Source: Candidatus Peregrinibacteria bacterium (GTDB taxonomy: Bacteria > Patescibacteriota > Gracilibacteria > Peribacterales > Peribacteraceae). Taken from it: a stretch of 6,003 nucleotides of DNA. The stretch is from positions 1 through 6,003 of the forward strand of contig VGKZ01000070.1 of NCBI GenBank assembly GCA_016866815.1, given 5' to 3'. The translations under genes and the position numbers were made by a program. Positions 1-5,087 of the stretch are shown one piece after another; the first letter of the stretch is position 1; every line of letters starts with the position of its first letter. The notes beneath the pieces were generated by a model. It saw only the letters and a list, made by a program, of their open reading frames with translations, made no database searches and was not told where the DNA came from.

Positions 1-462
1 CACACCATGGACACGAGATGAACTTAGGACTTTATCGATGGCTTCATCTACATGAAAATGATGCACCTCTATACACTCATGAGCATCCTGAGGTAAAGGA
101 TCTCTGCACAAGTTGTGAGCAGTAAAGATATGTGTCTTAATATTTACACGCTCGATCCAATAGCAAACAAAATACGGCTCTAGAACATCTGCTCTAAAGC
201 CTGTCTCCTCGCGCAACTCTCTCTGCGCAGCAAGGAGCGGGTCTGCTTCTTTATCGATCTTCCCAATCGGGAGCATCCAAATATAGTCGTTCCAAAACGG
301 ACGGTATTCGCGCAGTAGTAAGATCTTACCGTCGTCGTCAAAAGCAAGAATTGCTGCACTGTCCGATGTTTTCCCCCGTGCAACAGTCTTCGTTACACCG
401 TTCGGCATGACCGCTGACTCCTCAGTGATCGTCCAGCCGTGCCCGGAAAACAATTCCTTCAT
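1..462 (-). CDS. Nudix hydrolase, ADP-ribose pyrophosphatase-like (3' end beyond the window)
   Basis: Likely hydrolyses a nucleoside diphosphate linked to another group, such as ADP-ribose, in the cytoplasm; the substrate is inferred. Reading from the ATG at 462, 154 codons stay open to the window edge. A beta-strand segment LLLREYRPFWNDYIWMLP precedes the Nudix box at residues 67-89. The box keeps G67, R81-E82, E85-E86 and G88 with exact family spacing (Gx5Ex7REUxEExGU), but the first glutamate position is Ala73, with Glu72 beside it. The REUxEE metal-binding core is intact, so activity is plausible. The LREYRP...LPIGKID context resembles ADP-ribose pyrophosphatases, which usually run to about 170-200 residues, so a short C-terminal part is missing. 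The ATG overlaps the recA TGA as ATGA, pointing to translational coupling. No Shine-Dalgarno is visible. The fold is well supported and the substrate is not. Confidence 0.88.
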   Translation of the reverse strand, partial: MKELFSGHGWTITEESAVMPNGVTKTVARGKTSDSAAILAFDDDGKILLLREYRPFWNDYIWMLPIGKIDKEADPLLAAQRELREETGFRADVLEPYFVCYWIERVNIKTHIFTAHNLCRDPLPQDAHECIEVHHFHVDEAIDKVLSSSRVHGV

Positions 463-1538
463 AGGTCGAGACCGGCAGCCTTGCGGATTTCCTTCTCCAG
501 CTTCCTCGCAGCGTCCCTGTGCTCAAGAAGGAACAAACGCGCCTGTTCCTTACCCTGTCCGAGAGTCTCGTCGCCGTGGCGGAAGTACGCGCCGGATTTT
601 TCGATGATGCCGTACTTCACCCCGAGCTCGAGAATGTCGCCTTCGCAGCTGATGCCCTTCGCGTAGAGGATGTCGAACTCTGCCTGCTTGAAGGGAGGTG
701 CGACCTTGTTCTTCACGATCTTCGCACGCGTTCTATTGCCGACGATTTCCTGCGACTCCTTGCCCTCGGCTCCGGGAATTTTTTCGAGAATCTTGTCGAC
801 GCGGCGAATATCAATACGCACGGAAGAGTAAAACTTCAGCGCCTGCCCGCCTGCTGTCGTTTCAGGATTGCCGAACATAATGCCGATCTTCATGCGGATT
901 TGGTTGATGAAGATAACGCTGCATTGCGTCTTTCCCACAATTGCAGTGAGCTTACGCAATGCCTGGCTCATCAGACGTGCCTGAAGACCCATTTGAGGGT
1001 CTCCCATCGACCCGTCCAACTCTGCCTGTGGCGTCAATGCGGCGACGGAGTCGATGACAATAATGTCAATGGCACCACTCCGGACCAGAGTCTCAGCGAT
1101 TTCCAGCGCCTGTTCACCGCAGTCCGGCTGAGACACGAGGAGGGAGTCGATGTCGACGCCGATTTTTTTTGCGTACTGCACATCGAGTGCATGCTCCGCA
1201 TCGATGAAGGCAGCCCGTCCACCGAGCTTTTGGACCTCAGCAATGGCATGCAGTGACAATGTTGTCTTACCGGAGCTCTCCGGGCCGTAGATTTCTATGA
1301 TGCGTCCCCTGGGAATGCCACCGCCGAGAGCGATATCCAAAGCGAGGGAACCAGAAGAGAAGCGATCGATCTGACGGTAGGCATTTTCATTCATTTTCAT
1401 CACCGCACCGATACCGTAGTCCTTTTCAATCTGTGCGAGCGCGGCTTTGATGGCCTCATCTTTTGCCTTGCCGGTTTCATCCTTCTTTTGAAGGACTTTC
1501 TGATCCTGCATTTTTGCGGGGGAAGCGGTCTTCGTCAT
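459..1538 (-). CDS. recA: RecA recombinase
   Basis: ATP-dependent strand-exchange protein of homologous recombination; in most bacteria it also triggers LexA cleavage. The 359 residues show Walker A GPESSGKT (85-92, Lys91), the catalytic Glu in FIDAEHALD (Glu115), Walker B IIVIDS (Asp163), loop L1 around MGDPQMGLQARLMSQ (178-192), NQIR with Gln213, and loop L2 around FGNPETTAGGQALKFY (222-237). KNKVAPPFKQAEFDILY begins the C-terminal domain. Compared from memory with E. coli RecA, the N-terminus is about 19 residues longer and Lys-rich, and about 9 extra residues lie after DIRRVD (about 249-262). Translation could instead start at Met10. The region upstream of the ATG is pyrimidine-rich with no Shine-Dalgarno. 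The stop TGA overlaps the Nudix ATG. No SOS box or consensus promoter was found nearby. Identity is secure; the start is moderately sure. Confidence 0.98.
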   Translation of the reverse strand: MTKTASPAKMQDQKVLQKKDETGKAKDEAIKAALAQIEKDYGIGAVMKMNENAYRQIDRFSSGSLALDIALGGGIPRGRIIEIYGPESSGKTTLSLHAIAEVQKLGGRAAFIDAEHALDVQYAKKIGVDIDSLLVSQPDCGEQALEIAETLVRSGAIDIIVIDSVAALTPQAELDGSMGDPQMGLQARLMSQALRKLTAIVGKTQCSVIFINQIRMKIGIMFGNPETTAGGQALKFYSSVRIDIRRVDKILEKIPGAEGKESQEIVGNRTRAKIVKNKVAPPFKQAEFDILYAKGISCEGDILELGVKYGIIEKSGAYFRHGDETLGQGKEQARLFLLEHRDAARKLEKEIRKAAGLDL

Positions 1539-1547
1539 GATGATACT

Positions 1548-1580
1548 GGGAGAAGGAGATAGGAGAAAGGGGGAGAAGGG
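1548..1580. other. Polypurine/polypyrimidine tract upstream of recA
   Basis: On the plus strand 32 of 33 bases are purines, with a single T at 1560. The 9-mer GGGAGAAGG occurs twice (1548-1556 and 1571-1579). In the recA sense direction this is an uninterrupted C/T-rich leader ending about 9 nt before the ATG. It occupies the place where a ribosome binding site would be expected. Role unknown. Confidence 0.6.
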
Positions 1581-1835
1581 TCATGTGCAGGCGGACTGGT
1601 ACTGACGACACGTTACCGTGCAGCCCATGGCGAGAAGCCTTCGCTGCAACGGTCTTTGGCCGGTGAAGTGCACGTTGCCCAGATAAACATGCACTTCGTT
1701 TTTGACGGGTGAACTTTGCACCCATGACAGAAGCGACTGGGCGTCGAATTTCCTGTGAAGTCTTTCCGCGCTCCAATCCACCGTTACGCCGGAGCGGGTA
1801 AATGTCGGTGCCGCTCGTGAAATGGTTTGAAACAT
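1581..1835 (-). CDS. Possible small or decayed ORF resembling the N-terminal half of a NYN-type nuclease domain
   Basis: From the ATG at 1835 this gives 84 residues; the frame is open from 1886, so the start is uncertain. Residues 17-78 read like coding sequence. GVTVDWSAERLHRKF is followed by a predicted helix (DAQSLLSWVQ), a strand (NEVHVYLGN), a second helix (QRPLQRRLLAMG) and a strand (CTVTCRQ). This order resembles the first half of LabA/PIN-like NYN domains, with a strand-end Asp, then helix, strand VYLGN, helix, and GxxV. The usual continuation with further acidic residues is missing, because TGA follows at once. The stop lies 42 nt before the recA ATG. No Shine-Dalgarno is visible. 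It may be a truncated remnant or a small gene of unknown function, or chance coding-like sequence. The similarity was judged by eye only. Confidence 0.33.
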   Translation of the reverse strand: MFQTISRAAPTFTRSGVTVDWSAERLHRKFDAQSLLSWVQSSPVKNEVHVYLGNVHFTGQRPLQRRLLAMGCTVTCRQYQSACT

Positions 1836-1860
1836 AGATTTGGAGTAAGAATATGCACAG

Positions 1861-1912
1861 TGTACACCCGTACACCCTTTGTGCAAGTAAAACGGGTTGC
1901 CGATCGTACACC
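1861..1912. repeat. Three copies of GTACACC
   Basis: GTACACC occurs at 1862-1868, 1870-1876 and 1906-1912. The first two are adjacent (TGTACACC then CGTACACC, 8-bp step). The third is 36 bp further and is also preceded by C. Position upstream of recA suggests a protein-binding site, but no core promoter can be assigned with confidence, so the operator role is speculation. Confidence 0.35.
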
Positions 1913-1922
1913 TTGGTGGGAT

Positions 1923-1958
1923 TACGAAGTTTGCTAGGTTTGCGAGGTTTGCGATGTT
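1923..1958. repeat. 9-bp tandem repeat array, left arm
   Basis: Four 9-bp units in a row: TACGAAGTT, TGCTAGGTT, TGCGAGGTT, TGCGATGTT. Bases 1935-1956 form the left arm of an inverted repeat with 2043-2064. No gene covers this stretch. Confidence 0.75.
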
Positions 1959-1960
1959 GT

Positions 1961-1985
1961 AAAAAAGATGAGCCTGTCCACAAGC
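1961..1985 (-). terminator. Probable Rho-independent terminator (minus strand)
   Basis: Read on the minus strand, GCUUG-UGGA-CAGGC can fold as a 5-bp stem with one G.U pair and a 4-nt loop. UCAUC and a run of six U's follow. It lies about 90 nt after the stop of the lipoprotein gene and would separate that unit from recA. The stem is short, so confidence is moderate. Confidence 0.4.
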
Positions 1986-1990
1986 ACTTC

Positions 1991-2064
1991 GCAGACCTCG
2001 AAGACCTCGAAGACCTGCCTACCGGCAGGCAAGCCTCGAAGACCTCGCAGACCTCGCAGACCTA
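1991..2064. repeat. 9-bp tandem repeat array, right arm
   Basis: Units GCAGACCTC, GAAGACCTC, GAAGACCTG, then a hairpin-forming insert (2014-2029), then GAAGACCTC, GCAGACCTC, GCAGACCTA. The units are variants of GMAGACCTC, near the reverse complement of the left-arm units. The array starts 10 nt beyond the stop codon of the lipoprotein gene, so it would form that gene's 3' untranslated region. Confidence 0.8.
2014..2029. repeat. CCTGCC-TACC-GGCAGG hairpin element
   Basis: A perfect 6-bp stem with a 4-nt loop. It overlaps a 16-bp near-palindrome TGCCTACCGGCAGGCA (2016-2031) that has one mismatched position pair. It interrupts the 9-bp array. In one plus-strand frame it translates as LPTGRQA, a string I recall appearing in many predicted proteins from metagenome-derived candidate-phylum genomes; I could not check this here. 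Confidence 0.6.
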
Positions 2065-2074
2065 CATCTTTACC

Positions 2075-2914
2075 TCACATCCTCCTGCACCTCCCGATGT
2101 TCTCCTGAAGATCCGTCACATCGCAGTACGAACCTGACGGACAGAGAATGCCTGCAGGACCGCCGCACGGGCCGCCGAGAGATCCGGAACCCGTGGCAGG
2201 AACTGCCGATGAGGATGCCCCGCTCGCCTTGAGGGTAACCGTCGAGAGGACGGAGAGGAATTGCTCACGCAGAGTGTCTGCCTGCACTCTGTCTCCGGGA
2301 ATGAAGCGGAAGAAGAGAACGGTGGCCGGCTGCTTCACGGCAACAATCTGTGTTCCGGACAAATCATCGATTAAGCGGACTGCCCTGGATGCGTCGATGA
2401 CGATGGGAACGCCACCCTCGGGAAGCGTCGCTCCTTCCTCCTTCCAAACGGCAAGCACGGGATCGACCTCCGGCGTGTCGCTCTCCAGGCGGAATTCATA
2501 GCGCCCGGCAGTCTCTGAACGCTTCCACAGAACGGGGACTTCCATGGAGAGGGGGATATCCGGAAGACTGACCGTCTTTGCGGTATCCTCGACATCGGTC
2601 ACCGACGAAATGACGAGTACCGGAAGGAATGACGGGTCGATGTTGTGCTCAAGCTTTCCGCGCATTGTGATCATCTTCCCCTGGTACGTACGCAAGTTCA
2701 CCAGTGCACTCTCAGCGTAGTACACGTCTATACCGTCCTGGAGAACGACATGCGTCCCACGGCGCACTGCGGAAAGGGACGCGGGTTGCAGAATACCCTT
2801 CACCGTCTGCTCACCCTCAGGAAGAGGAGGAAAGACCTGTTGCTCACTGCACGAAGTCAGGAGGACACCAAGAGCACAGAGACAGAGAAGGAGGGTAGAC
2901 GAATGAAGTCTCAT
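2075..2914 (-). CDS. Secreted lipoprotein with OB-like domain and C-terminal four-cysteine module
   Basis: Predicted membrane-anchored extracytoplasmic protein of 279 residues; function unknown. A signal peptide (MRLHSS, then a hydrophobic run to residue 19) ends in a lipobox LTSC with Cys22 as the lipidation site. Residues 38-107 look like a small beta-barrel of OB type: VKGILQP, GTHVVLQDG, a YYAES turn, YQGKMITMRGKL, and VLVISSV. Residues about 120-228 form a second mixed alpha/beta region (LSMEVPVLWKR, YEFRLES, ATVLFFRF). A Ser/Ala/Gly linker (229-247) leads to a compact module with Cys250, Cys258, Cys264 and Cys276 in the pattern CGGPAGxxCPSGxxC...GxC, probably paired as disulfides. The gene starts 46 nt after the sigma-4 gene, probably in one transcript. 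No Shine-Dalgarno precedes the ATG. Stop is TGA. No family name can be given. Confidence 0.85.
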   Translation of the reverse strand: MRLHSSTLLLCLCALGVLLTSCSEQQVFPPLPEGEQTVKGILQPASLSAVRRGTHVVLQDGIDVYYAESALVNLRTYQGKMITMRGKLEHNIDPSFLPVLVISSVTDVEDTAKTVSLPDIPLSMEVPVLWKRSETAGRYEFRLESDTPEVDPVLAVWKEEGATLPEGGVPIVIDASRAVRLIDDLSGTQIVAVKQPATVLFFRFIPGDRVQADTLREQFLSVLSTVTLKASGASSSAVPATGSGSLGGPCGGPAGILCPSGSYCDVTDLQENIGRCRRM

Positions 2915-2927
2915 ACGCGCGAAAGTA

Positions 2928-2944
2928 TGACGGAAGTTACGTCA
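2928..2944. other. Small inverted repeat TGACG-N7-CGTCA
   Basis: Perfect 5-bp arms around GAAGTTA, in the 46-nt gap between the sigma-4 gene and the lipoprotein gene. It could be an operator half-site pair or a weak RNA hairpin. Arms this short occur by chance. Confidence 0.25.
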
Positions 2945-2960
2945 GTGCGGGGAAAGTCCG

Positions 2961-4058
2961 CTATTTCTTCTTGCTCGGATCGAACGCGTACACCGCACGA
3001 CCGACGCGGGTGAAGTACGGCATCTTCTGCAGGTTCAGGGAAATAGTCCCCACCTTCACAGTGCGCTGCTTTGCAACTTCGGCAATGATTTCTTTCTTAC
3101 TGAGAGGACCCTTGTCCTTGAGAATTCTCTCGATGACGTCAGCGACCGTTCCGGACTCATAGCCCCACTCTTTGAGAGCGTAGAGACCGCGGCCGACGAG
3201 GACAAATTGCGGATAGCGGATGAGCTCGTTATGGACGGCCTGCACAGTAACATTCTTGTGATCGAAGCTTGCATCCTTGATGCGGTTGGCGATATCCATG
3301 AAGTGAATTGGCTCACCGATCTTCTTCAGGACGATCTCGATCTTGTCGCGGATACTCCGCGGACGGACGAAGCGCCACTCCGTGAGTCCCCATCCCTCCG
3401 GAATTTCGCGGAGACGCTCATCGACGGAGAGGCAGCTGCCGATCAATTCCTTGGCGGGCAAGCGACCGTCGAAGAGGTTAAGCCCCTGAACCGCAGTGAC
3501 GACCTCCTCGGCCTTCATGCAGTTCTTGCGCTTCTTGAGGACCTTCACAATGCTCGAGACAATGAGGGAAACATCGTCAATGGAGAGACTCTCCAGTCTC
3601 CAGAAGGGAACGAAAGTGTTATTGCGGCTACCGGACGACAGATCCGGATCGATAGAAAAAGAAAGACGGAGCACTGCCCCGTCCACCTGCTTGCTGCCAC
3701 TGATCTGCTTGAGACAGTCGGAAATGAGAATATCCTCACGCATGAGACCGCCGTTCTCGCGGAGAATCTCCTTTGCAACCTCGTTGACCTCGTCGAGACG
3801 CGTCGTACGCACGGTCCGCTTCAGCTTGTTGAGAGCGATGCTCTCGATCTGGCGGATGCGCTCACGAGTCACATTGAACTGCTTGCCAATCTTCTCCAGA
3901 GTCAGCTTCTGTTCTCCCTTCAGAGCAAATCTCTTACGGATCACCATGGCTTCCTTGTCTGTGAGGACGAGGAACAGATTATCGAGCAGCTCCTGGAGAT
4001 TCAGGGAGATTTGGGCTCCGGAACGCTTTTGCGTCGATGATGCAGAGGTGTTGCTCAT
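2961..4058 (-). CDS. Sigma-70 region 4 protein with multiple winged helices (HARE-HTH-like), lacking region 2
   Basis: Probable DNA-binding transcription regulator; partners unknown. From the ATG at 4058 it has 365 residues. Residues 30-82 match sigma-70 region 4: LTDKEAMVIRKRF, then TLEKIGKQFNVTRERIRQIE, whose recognition helix is the same as in RpoD. No sigma region 2 or 3 is present, so it cannot melt promoters like a normal sigma factor. Winged-helix-like segments follow at about 89-155, 162-230, 235-298 (IRDKIEIVLKK...VGRGLYALKEWGY, resembling the HARE-HTH domain also found in RNA polymerase delta) and 303-360 (a similar unit ending VGRAVYAFD). The frame is open up to an ATG at 4205, which would add 49 unremarkable residues. 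I prefer 4058 because region 4 begins soon after it. A strong promoter match lies upstream at 4261-4288. Stop is TAG. Confidence 0.87.
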   Translation of the reverse strand: MSNTSASSTQKRSGAQISLNLQELLDNLFLVLTDKEAMVIRKRFALKGEQKLTLEKIGKQFNVTRERIRQIESIALNKLKRTVRTTRLDEVNEVAKEILRENGGLMREDILISDCLKQISGSKQVDGAVLRLSFSIDPDLSSGSRNNTFVPFWRLESLSIDDVSLIVSSIVKVLKKRKNCMKAEEVVTAVQGLNLFDGRLPAKELIGSCLSVDERLREIPEGWGLTEWRFVRPRSIRDKIEIVLKKIGEPIHFMDIANRIKDASFDHKNVTVQAVHNELIRYPQFVLVGRGLYALKEWGYESGTVADVIERILKDKGPLSKKEIIAEVAKQRTVKVGTISLNLQKMPYFTRVGRAVYAFDPSKKK

Positions 4059-4260
4059 GAGTGGGGAGAAATTCAACCTTCGTTTTACCACAACATTGAC
4101 AGAGACAAAAGATTCCACAAAGGTTTCGCTAGACGTTTGGAATAAGTTGTTGCTTCTTAATGCATTGTGCCGTGGCACTGACACTATGTCTGCCGCACGG
4201 TACATATCACCGGGAAGCGGTTGGGTAAACGATGGCGGAAAGATCCAGGTAAAGGATTAG

Positions 4261-4288
4261 ATCTTAATGACTTTCTGCCATTTGTCAA
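4261..4288 (-). promoter_or_regulatory. Sigma-70-type promoter for the sigma-4 gene
   Basis: On the minus strand, a perfect -35 TTGACA (4283-4288) and a -10 TAAGAT (4261-4266) are separated by 16 bp. The promoter begins just after the ruvX stop (4295-4297). Transcription would start near 4254, giving a leader of about 195 nt to the ATG at 4058. The remaining part of this 236-bp gap holds only a small GTGCC/GGCAC dyad near 4170. Confidence 0.6.
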
Positions 4289-4294
4289 TAACAA

Positions 4295-4660
4295 TCACCG
4301 ATCCAATATAACCGAGAGAATCGAGCACGCGGCAGCAGAATCCCTATCCGTTTCGCCATTTGGGGTCGAAGTATACCTTTCGTCAATACACCTGAAGGGA
4401 ATGCCGGCATTAGCCAATATACCGCCAAAGGCTCGAACAACGGATGCCTGTGCACCTTCCTTCCCCGAAGGGAGCAACGGCAGACCGAGGATCACCTCAT
4501 CTACTGAGCGGCCGTCCACAAGCGTCTTCACCTCAGAAAAGAGCTCATCCATCGATGCGTGCTCAATGGTTTTCAGGGAAAAGAGAATGCCATCAGCGTC
4601 ATCGGCATACGCAACGCCGGTTCTCTTCGTGCCGACATCGAGCCCGAGGTAACGGGTCAT
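4295..4660 (-). CDS. ruvX: RuvX/YqgF-family putative pre-16S rRNA nuclease and Holliday junction resolvase
   Basis: RNase H-fold protein of 121 residues. The family (YqgF/RuvX) acts in 5' end maturation of 16S rRNA and was first proposed as a Holliday junction resolvase. LGLDVGTKRTGVA gives the first catalytic Asp (Asp8). VDEVILGLPLLPSG (53-66) is the core strand and glycine-rich turn. IDERYTS carries Asp93-Glu94-Arg95, and DSAAACSIL supplies the last acidic residue (Asp107). Between Glu94 and Asp107 only about 12 residues remain, where E. coli YqgF has about 25, so the intervening helix is shortened although the active-site acids are kept. Family members are usually about 135-150 residues. 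The gene begins 7 nt after the rpsT stop, so the two are very likely cotranscribed; both serve the small ribosomal subunit. No clear Shine-Dalgarno. Confidence 0.92.
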   Translation of the reverse strand: MTRYLGLDVGTKRTGVAYADDADGILFSLKTIEHASMDELFSEVKTLVDGRSVDEVILGLPLLPSGKEGAQASVVRAFGGILANAGIPFRCIDERYTSTPNGETDRDSAAACSILSVILDR

Positions 4661-4667
4661 ACAAACA

Positions 4668-4937
4668 CTATTTCTTCGCCAGACTGCCGACCATCTTCGC
4701 CAGGGACGACTTCTTCCGGTCTCCGTTCTTGCGGTGGATGATGAATTTCTTCACAGCCATATCGACTGCCTTGTGGGCCAGTGGCAAAAGCTTCTGCGCC
4801 TCCGCCTTATTTCCTTCCTTTACGGCGAGTTCCACCTTCCGAATCATCGTCTTCATGAGCGTATTCACCGGCTGAAGACGTGCTCTGCGGATGGTGTTCT
4901 GACGTGCCCGTTTGATGGCGGATTCGATAATTGGCAT
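4668..4937 (-). CDS. rpsT: Small ribosomal subunit protein bS20
   Basis: Primary 16S rRNA-binding protein of the 30S subunit. The 89 residues are close to the family length (about 87). The start MPIIESAIKRARQNTIRRAR fits the conserved bS20 N-terminus. The middle is helical (NTLMKTMIRKVELAVKEGNK, AEAQKLLPLAHKAVDMAVKK). The conserved IHRKNGDRKKSSLAK precedes a Lys-rich tail. An upstream in-frame ATG at 4979 would add 14 residues (MTPLSSF...) foreign to the family, so 4937 is chosen. The sequence before it is pyrimidine-rich (TCTCCCAG, then 6 nt, then ATG) with no Shine-Dalgarno. The gene leads an rpsT-ruvX pair and diverges from glmS. Stop is TAG. Confidence 0.96.
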   Translation of the reverse strand: MPIIESAIKRARQNTIRRARLQPVNTLMKTMIRKVELAVKEGNKAEAQKLLPLAHKAVDMAVKKFIIHRKNGDRKKSSLAKMVGSLAKK

Positions 4938-4950
4938 AGATTGCTGGGAG

Positions 4951-4979
4951 AGAGTAGTGAATGAAGAGAGTGGCGTCAA
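4951..4979 (-). promoter_or_regulatory. Possible rpsT promoter
   Basis: On the minus strand, TTGACG (4974-4979, 5/6 to the -35 consensus) and TACTCT (4951-4956, 3/6 to the -10) are separated by 17 bp. If used, transcription would start near 4944, only about 7 nt before the rpsT ATG, giving an almost leaderless mRNA. The weak -10 keeps confidence low. Confidence 0.35.
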
Positions 4980-5058
4980 CGCCCAGCCGTAAGGAAACCA
5001 AGGAAATCAACGAATGCAAAGGAGGATTCATTCTCATCACCGCATACTTCCATATGCA

Positions 5059-5087
5059 TTGACTTAGACGTCACTTCCCCCTAAGAT
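5059..5087 (+). promoter_or_regulatory. Sigma-70-type promoter for glmS
   Basis: TTGACT (5059-5064, 5/6) and TAAGAT (5082-5087, 4/6) with an ideal 17-bp spacer. The start would be near 5094, giving a leader of about 13 nt before the glmS ATG, too short for a glmS ribozyme or riboswitch. The -10 hexamer is identical to the one proposed for the sigma-4 gene. The spacer contains the palindrome GACGTC. Confidence 0.6.

Noticed and set aside
459..461. Alternative genetic code with UGA as glycine (Gracilibacteria/Absconditabacteria)
   Set aside because: TGA ends recA, ruvX and the lipoprotein gene at or near their expected family ends, which supports the standard stop.
519..1256. Long plus-strand ORF (245 residues) opposite recA
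   Set aside because: Antisense shadow of a secure recA, with no recognisable motif.
1477..1983. Minus-strand 168-residue ORF across the recA upstream region
   Set aside because: Overlaps the start of recA, spans the repeats, and reads as low-information sequence; the neighbouring frame (1581-1835) looks more protein-like.
1923..2064. CRISPR array
   Set aside because: Units are 9 bp, contiguous and variable, with no spacers of regular length and no cas genes nearby.
1853..2137. Plus-strand 94-residue ORF containing DLEDLEDLPTGRQASKTSQTSQT-like repeats
   Set aside because: It is the translation of the 9-bp repeat arrays and the palindrome, runs into the lipoprotein gene, and has no domain-like sequence; repetitive non-coding DNA explains it better.
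3207..4040. Long plus-strand ORF (277 residues) opposite the sigma-4 gene, plus an overlapping 254-residue ORF
   Set aside because: Antisense shadows; the minus-strand frame carries clear sigma region 4 and winged-helix motifs.
4059..4205. N-terminal extension of the sigma-4 protein from the ATG at 4205
   Set aside because: The added 49 residues show no domain character. Region 4 fits an ATG at 4058, though the promoter position leaves the longer form possible.
4938..4979. Upstream start for bS20 at 4979
   Set aside because: The extra 14 residues are foreign to bS20, and they overlap the proposed promoter.
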